A stretch of 64,000 bases of DNA, from NCBI GenBank assembly GCA_036365145.1, contig JAEOAD010000012.1:42786501-42850500 (forward strand), in the 5' to 3' direction. The stretch's first letter is position 1, and each line of letters starts with the position of its first letter. Below the pieces are notes generated by a model, which was not told where the DNA came from, did not search any database, and was given only the letters and a program-made list of their open reading frames with translations. Below are positions 58,050-64,000 of the stretch, in pieces. The position numbers and the translations under genes are program-made. This stretch comes from Orientallactaga sibirica. Its lineage: Eukaryota; Chordata; Mammalia; Rodentia; Dipodidae.

Positions 58050-59420
58050 ATAGGGATGTTGGGGTGGAAGGGCAGTGAAAGGGTGGGTGGGTGGGACAAA
58101 AACTGGACCCAAATGGAAATGGTACCATAAAATCCTATATCCTGAAAGACATATAAAAGATCAAACCTGCATCAGGTGCTTGGAAAGAACACCTGAATCA
58201 CAGGGGCCGGTAGAGGGTATGATGAAGAATAACCTCAATCTTCTCCTGTTTCTCTCTATATATCACTCCCTATTCTCTCTCTTCTCTCTTTCTCTTTAAT
58301 ATTACCTCTACTTTTTCTTCCTTCTTTTCCCTTGGCAATGACCTGTAACTCCCAAAACCAGCATGTGGTTAACATTCACAATGAGCTGTTGATCAGTGAG
58401 ACCTACAAGTTTTCCCCAAAGAAGACAGATTTCTGTCAGAGTACTTGATGACCCACCAAAGGTTATTGGTAAGATTATACTGCTGAAGACCCCATATGCT
58501 GTTTGGGCAGAACATGGAGAAACCTGGCTGAATCTGGAAGAGAGTCAGTCCCCAGACAGTTAGCTTGTCTAGTGCCAGAAGCTGCTACATAAGTCACTGG
58601 GGGAAAATGACCAACACCTGTCTAAGCAACTCATGGTCTAAGCTACTCAGCAGCAAACAACCTGATGTGATGCTCACACAAGTGCAGTAGTGGCACACAG
58701 CCATGTTGGGTTATCAACTGCTCTAGATTTGGCTAACGGATCCACTCAGTGGACTGGAACCCATACCTGGAAACAGGAAACAGGAAACAAGTCAGAACTA
58801 TATCCAAAAATGAGCCCGCTCTCCAATATCAAGCTCCCACCAATAGTGAGATACAAGAGGGCCTACACCTATTAAATTCTCTCTAAAATAGTAATGGTTA
58901 TCCACGTATCTTGCACTGACCTCACTCTCCATTGGAGAGTCTGCTTCTCTTTTTCAGATGGATGCAGAACCTGAGGAGAGAATCAGCCCATCACACCTCA
59001 CCAGGGCAACAGCTGAAGCCATAGAGTTATAGGGAAAATGAACAAGAGTACTGCTTTATCTGTAAACCTGGTACCAATACAAGGGCAATGGAGATAGACA
59101 CAAAGAACACTCAACTCCTACCAAATCAGATATCCAGAGACGCAGAGACTCACAAAACCTCATCACCAAAATAGACCTAAAATGAACCCAACATGGATCA
59201 GGGAAATTCGCACAAGAGGGGGCAGAAAGATTGTTAGAGCCATGAGTTGGGTCATTATACACAGAGTTTTTGCCTTTCTCGCATAACGGATGGTTACCCC
59301 CATAAGGCAAGACCCACATTAACCATGAAGGGATAACAGGGAGAAGGCTACTGATGGTACCATCATGGCTGTATATATATTATATACATAACTCATAATA
59401 AATATATTTTAAAAATTTGC
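58050..59420 (+). mobile_element. L1 3' UTR of the same element
   Basis: A G-rich GGGTGGGTGGGTGGGAC block (58081-58096) starts it and TACATAACTCATAATAAATATATTTT ends it. It corresponds block by block with 1-1345 and, reversed, with 40442-41700. About 1.35 kb between the end of the ORF2 frame and the tail. Confidence 0.88.
58078..58096 (+). other. Potential G-quadruplex at start of L1 3' UTR
   Basis: Four GGG runs spaced by single T: GGGTGGGTGGGTGGGA. G-rich tracts near the start of L1 3' UTRs are a known general feature of mammalian L1s; folding here is inferred from sequence. Confidence 0.7.
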
Positions 59421-61340
59421 CATTTTCAGTTATAACTAACGATCCACAAGACTCACAACAGACCAGACTTTCATCAAGGTAGCAACTGTCCCTAGTCACC
59501 ATAGGTCTATATCAATGATCAAGGTTTGCCAAGTAGTTTTAAGAATTGTTTGTAAAAGTAACACAAATGCTTGAATTTCTCCTGATTCTGGGCAAAAGTA
59601 GATATGCCAACATCAGTTTTGATGATTGGATCATCTGAAGTGGTTGCAAGTCTGAATAGAAAGAATGACTGCAGATACTAATATTGGAAAATCAAGACTG
59701 ACTGCCTATTTTCTTGGAAATTCCTAACCTTGTCTGAGTGTGTCTACCACTCACTCTTTCATTACTCTTTTCTCTACTGCACACTCAAACTTGACAATTA
59801 ACTTAACACGTGTGAAGGCATTTTAGTATGAGCACAATGTCCCATCATCAGGTAGATGTTGGGGAGGCATAGGGCAGGTATCCACACCCTCCTCTCAAGT
59901 GTGATTCAAGGAAGGGCTTTGCATTTCCCTGTTGCTTGGCATTACTTAACATATGCAATAAAGTGTATGCATTCCTCTCCAAAGGTGATAGGAGAGAACT
60001 TATTCTTTTGCTAAGAGAACATTTAATAAGGATTTATTCTTTATTATTCTAGAGAATTTGTGGGTACATATTTTTAGAAAAGTCATAAACAGAAAATTCA
60101 ATGAAGATTCATATTTAAGATAGACTTTTTTTTCTAATAGTGGTTCTTGTAGCAGCTCCATTGTATTTGTTTTGAAGGGAGAAATGGTACATTGGGTCTT
60201 TGAATGGCATCATTGCAAATCATACCTACAGCAGTGGAAAATAGACTCAGAGGAATAATGTCACTGTGGTGTGGGAGAGGCAGCACAGGCCAGGGTAATT
60301 TAACTTATCTCACTTAAATCAAAATTTTAACATTCACTCATGAACATAGGGTATATATTGCTCCCATTCCTCATTCCTATTTTTTCAAGCTGGCTTGAGC
60401 CTTTGCCTCCCTCCCAAATGAATGTTAAATACAACGATAATACTCTGAAAATTATTTGTTAAATAATTTAATGAATACAATAATGTTTTTTTAGTTTTAT
60501 AAATACACTATATTATTTTCAATAACACTTCATGCTATTTTGCATATACATGTATATAATCTTAGAAAACAGCATGAACAAGCAGGCTAGAGTGTGTTAG
60601 GTATCAGCTCATGGCATTTGGATTCTATGATTATACCTTATATATTTATTTATTCTCTATGAGTAATAAGCTTCATTTCTCAAAGGCAATGCACTAGAAA
60701 ATGCACATAAAATCCTGTCTGCTGATTAACCTATCAGATAATAAAAGAATATGAGTATCATAAAAAATTTAAAAGTGTAAATGAGGAGGTAATATGAAAG
60801 GTAGGAATTACAAATCAAAAAAGAGGGAAACCAAATGGAAATACACATTCTAGGTATTGCATGAGAGATAAAAACACAAAGTCACTTAAATTAAAACAAT
60901 GAAATTGGCTGCACTCATCTTTTTCTCTTTTTAGCCTCAAGAGGTGAAAGTAAAAATAGCTAAATGCTTCTGGAAATATTAAGGACTCTATTTAAATTAT
61001 TTTGAATTTAAATGTAATTTTTACTAATACTGTTGAGCACTGGGAATAATTAAAATGATTTTAGCAAGGCTGGGTACTTGAATAATTAAAGGCATAAGAT
61101 TAATTTCAGAAGAAGCATCATTATCTACAACTAAATATTAAAATACTTATGAAAGATAAGGATAGGGATGGAGAATGGCCAGAACAATATTTTTCATTTA
61201 CTTATTACTTGTGCTAATGTCAGATTTTTCTTGAATAAATATAAAGTTAATTCACATTGCATATTTCATTATTCTATGATGTATATTTTTTCTCTTTATT
61301 AAAAACACTAATTTAATATCCATTACTAATAGAAAAGCCA
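59421..61340. other. Unique AT-rich intergenic DNA
   Basis: About 1.9 kb with no recognisable gene or repeat. Confidence 0.45.
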
Positions 61341-61430
61341 CTTTGAGACTACATAGTGAGTTCCAGGTCTGCGTGGGCTAAAGTGAGACCCTACCTTGAA
61401 ACACCAAAAAAAAAAAAAATAAAATAAAAT
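61341..61430 (+). mobile_element. B1 SINE 3' fragment
   Basis: TTTGAGACTACATAGTGAGTTCCAGGTCTGCGTGGGCTAAAGTGAGACCCTACCTTGAAACACC then an A/AAAAT-rich tail: the last third of B1. Confidence 0.85.
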
Positions 61431-61438
61431 AAAAAATA

Positions 61439-61675
61439 GAGCCAGGCATGATGGTGCACACCTTTAATCTCAGCACTTCCGCACTCAGGAGACAGTGGTA
61501 GGAGGATCGCCATGATTTCAAGGCCACCCTGAGAGTAGAGAGTGAATTCCTCATCAGCCTGGGCTAGAGTGAAACCCTACCTTGAAAAACCAATAAACTA
61601 ATAAATAAGAATTGGTGGACAGCATTCCTGAGGAACAACACCTAGATTGTCCTCTGTTCTCCACCCGCACATTAA
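61439..61675 (+). mobile_element. B1 SINE with B4/B3-like tail
   Basis: Full B1 (GAGCCAGGCATGATGGTGCACACC to GAGTGAAACCCTACC) followed by GAATTGGTGGACAGCATTCCTGAGGAACAACACCTAGATTGTCCTCTGTTCTCCACCC, a tail of the kind found on RSINE/B4-class elements, then an A run at 61675-61691. Confidence 0.75.
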
Positions 61676-61691
61676 AAAAAAAAAAAAAAAA

Positions 61692-61880
61692 TCTGGGGCT
61701 GGAGAGACAGCTCCTCAGTTAAGGCACTTTCCTGCAAAACTTAATAACCTGGGTTCAATTCTCCAATATCCATGTAAAGCCAGATGCACAAAGTGGCACA
61801 CCCATCTGGAGGCACTGTTGTGCCCATTCTTTCTCTCTCACCTTTATCATTTTCTGCATGTACATAAATAAAAATATTTT
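61692..61880 (+). mobile_element. B2-superfamily (DIP-like) SINE, internally shortened
   Basis: Head CTGGGGCTGGAGAGACAGCTCCTCAGTTAAGG, B box GGTTCAATTC, GCCAGATGCACAAAGTGGCACACCCATCTGGAGGCACTGTTGTGCCC: the usual TTCGTTTGCAGTGGCTGGAGGCC part is missing. Confidence 0.88.
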
Positions 61881-61884
61881 TTTA

Positions 61885-62042
61885 GGCCTGGTGTGGTGGG
61901 TCATTCTTCTAATCACAGCACTGTATAGGCAGAGATAGGAGGATTGCCATGAGTTCATGGTCACCCGAGACTAATAGTGAATTTCAGGTCAGCCTGGTCT
62001 AGCCTGATCTATAGTGAAAAGATAAACTAAAAAAAAAAATTA
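61885..62042 (+). mobile_element. B1 SINE
   Basis: GGCCTGGTGTGGTGGGTCATTCTTCTAATCACAGCACTG, AGATAGGAGGATTGCCATGAGTTC, CCAGCCTGGTCTAGCC-like block and an A tail. Confidence 0.87.
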
Positions 62043-62261
62043 AAGTGAAGTTTCCTCCCAGTGAATACTAAAATATGTGTTCATTGAAAATGAACAGTGA
62101 TGTCTGCTAACTTGATTTTTTTTTTTTTTTGAGGCAAGCCCAGCAAAAAGTAATTAAATAATCATGTATATATTCCTATATTTCAATTAAAGTGTTTCTC
62201 AAATTATCTTTTGTATCATACTGAATAGGTAACATATGCAACTTATAAAAACTCAAATATC

Positions 62262-62430
62262 AAAGCCAGGCATGGTGGCACATGCCTTTAATCCCAGCAC
62301 TCGGGAGGCAGAGGTAGGAGGATCGCCAAGAATTCGAGGCCACCCTGAGATTACATAGTTAATTCCAGGTCAACCTGGACCAGAGTAAGACCCTACTTTG
62401 CAAAACCAAAAAACCAAAAAACAAAAAACC
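62262..62430 (+). mobile_element. B1 SINE, well preserved
   Basis: AAGCCAGGCATGGTGGCACATGCCTTTAATCCCAGCACTCGGGAGGCAGAGGTAGGAGGATCGCC through AGAGTAAGACCCTACTTTGC with an (AACCAAAA)-type tail. Closest of the B1s here to a clean consensus. Confidence 0.93.
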
Positions 62431-62794
62431 CTCAAATACCAGCTGCTATTCCTGAGCAAATATTTTCTGAAATATCTGCATATCTTAATAAATTTTTTTG
62501 TCTGACACTTCATAGATTTTTCAGACACACTATCCTGTTCCTTGCTTGTTTCTTCACTCAACACTGCATGTTACAGATCATTCTGTTAGTCCACAAAACT
62601 TTAGCAGTGTCACAGGATTACACAATTAATATAACTAGTTTCTATTGGTATCTAATGTTTCTTCATGCTTTGTTTTTTTATAAGACAATGCTGGAGCATA
62701 TAAAATTATCTATATATCCTTTACAATATTTATGAAATGAGTCCTCATAAGTTTAAGTTCTGAAAAGACATATGGATTAAAATTTTTAACAAAT
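62431..62794. other. Unique intergenic DNA
   Basis: No feature recognised. Confidence 0.4.
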
Positions 62795-63142
62795 GGGGCT
62801 GGGGAGATGCTTCAGTGGATGAAACACGACACATACATACGTGAATATCTGAGTTTGTTCTCATATAAAGCTGGGCACAGTAGTGCACATCTACCAGCCC
62901 AGCATATCTGCTGCATGAAGGGAGATGAGGAAAAGAGAATCCCTGGAAGCTCACAGGCCAGCTAGCCTGGTGAACACAGAGGTGAAACACAAGAGTCGGC
63001 CTCAAGCAAGGTGCAAGGTAAAAACTGACACCTGAGATTTTCCTCTCTAACTCCTGTATTTGCTCCGTGACACGGATGCACCTGTACTCACACTTGCAAA
63101 CATGTACACATGAACATACACACATCATATACACAAACATAA
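62795..63142 (+). mobile_element. B4/RSINE-type SINE
   Basis: Head GGGGCTGGGGAGATGCTTCAGTGGATGAAAC, core AAAGCTGGGCACAGTAGTGCACATC, CCCTGGAAGCTCACAGGCC, a tail with TTGCAAACATGTACACATGAACATACACACA. The 131-aa minus-strand ORF at 62745-63140 is the complement of this SINE and not a gene. Confidence 0.87.
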
Positions 63143-63175
63143 GTTAACAAATCATTTCAAATTGCAATTCCGAGA

Positions 63176-63535
63176 AGCTGTTGTAGTTACTGTCTAGTTT
63201 CTGGGATAAAAGACTTGACCTAAAGCAGCCCATAGAAGGAAAGTTTCTATTTTGGAGTTCAGTCTCTAGGGGAAGATTCATGATGATTGCAGTGGGGTTG
63301 AGGATGGCATGAGCAGAAGCTGGACATCACTTCTGCCACAGAAGATTATAACAGCAGCAGGACAGTGAGCTGAGTTCTGGAAAGGAAGGACTTGCTATAA
63401 CACCCCTAAGCCTGCCCCTAACAACAAACCTCCTCGAGCAAGGATCTACCTCCCAAATTTCCATCAGGTGAGGACCAAACGTTCAAACACATGAATTTAT
63501 GGGGTATGGGGTACAGCTGATTCAAGCTACCACAT
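63176..63535 (+). mobile_element. Rodent interspersed repeat (shared with 35873-36230)
   Basis: Same family and orientation as the 35.9-kb copy; ends TTCAAGCTACCACA. Confidence 0.65.
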
Positions 63536-64000
63536 ATACTTATCAATTTATATTTTCATAAACAATTTATGAGGGAAAGTATTAAAAAACTAACAGGGCA
63601 ACACACAGTGTTTCACAATTTTTTATTTTAGTCAATGTTCCAAGTCAAATATTCTCTCTTATATGCTGACCTTAATTTTGAATGCCTATGTATATATGTA
63701 AATAAGGAGAGGTGAGAAGAGGATTGGAAGAGGTATGGAAAAATGTATAAGGACAAAAGATGACAGGAGAAATGACAGTGGAAGAGAAACTATGTGGGAA
63801 GATTATAAGTAGAAGTGGGAAGAAGAGGGTAGAAAGGAAAGAAAAAAGGATGTATGAAAAACTTCCATAATAAAACCTAATTATCTATATGCCTATATGA
63901 TAAAAAATTAAATTTAAATAAAATTTATCAAAATTGCAATTTAGTTGTAGCTTCACCTCAGATTTATGTGTTTAGTGTGGTTGGAATTAACTTATTTTCA
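63536..64000. other. Intergenic DNA, possible old L1 tail at 63640-63910
   Basis: 63700-63860 is strongly purine-biased (GAAGAGGATTGGAAGAGG... AGAAGAGGGTAGAAAGG) and ends in CCATAATAAAACC, as old L1 3' ends do, but no aligned copy is visible here. Confidence 0.35.

Noticed and set aside
62745..63140. 131-codon minus-strand frame with signal-like Cys/Val start
   Set aside because: It is the complement of a B4-type SINE.

Overview
The window looks like non-coding nuclear DNA from a myodont rodent, most likely a jerboa-type (dipodoid) species. It contains no bacterial-style genes and no convincing host exon. The evidence for a rodent is the repeat content: 7SL-derived B1 elements, ID/B1 composite (B4/RSINE-type) elements, and a very abundant tRNA-derived SINE of the B2 superfamily. 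That SINE has a tRNA-like head, a body carrying GCCAGATGCACAAGG and TGGCTGGAGGCCCTGG, and a CT-rich plus AAAT tail. The body is unlike mouse B2 and recalls the DIP SINEs described from Dipodoidea. The species is an inference; family names are from memory and were not checked against a database.

Layout. 1-1345 is a long L1 3' UTR, followed by an older L1 tail to about 1655. 1.7-12.3 kb is AT-rich unique DNA with scattered SINEs, one B1 and weak old repeat remnants. 12.4-15.0 kb is an ancient L1 on the minus strand, split by a B2-type SINE and a (TG)n tract. 15.3-18.5 kb is a dense SINE and microsatellite cluster. 19.03-22.40 kb is a compact betaretrovirus-like (class II) endogenous retrovirus with two nearly identical LTRs and a 6-bp target duplication. 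Its inside is defective, with no recognisable pro-pol and with gag and env pieces interleaved. It sits at the edge of a rodent interspersed repeat that has a second copy near 37.4 kb. 23-48 kb is mostly unique AT-rich DNA with B4-type SINEs, L2 and MIR-like relics, two possible LTRs, another long L1 3' UTR (minus strand, 40.4-41.7 kb) and many microsatellites.

48.58-52.25 kb is a near-perfect 1.84-kb direct tandem duplication. Its breakpoints fall in two diverged LTR-like repeats, and the only differences I found between the units are homopolymer lengths. 53.09-53.89 kb is a solo LTR with a 5-bp target duplication. 56.9-59.4 kb is a 5'-truncated L1 with the C-terminal end of ORF2 (frameshifted, but with its cysteine motif readable) and a 3' UTR of about 1.35 kb. 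61.3-62.4 kb packs five SINEs together, and the window ends with a B4-type SINE and another rodent repeat.

No genes act together here. The content is the product of retrotransposition (L1 machinery mobilising SINEs, retroviral integration) and later rearrangement. The items most worth a second look are the mosaic young ERV and the tandem duplication.
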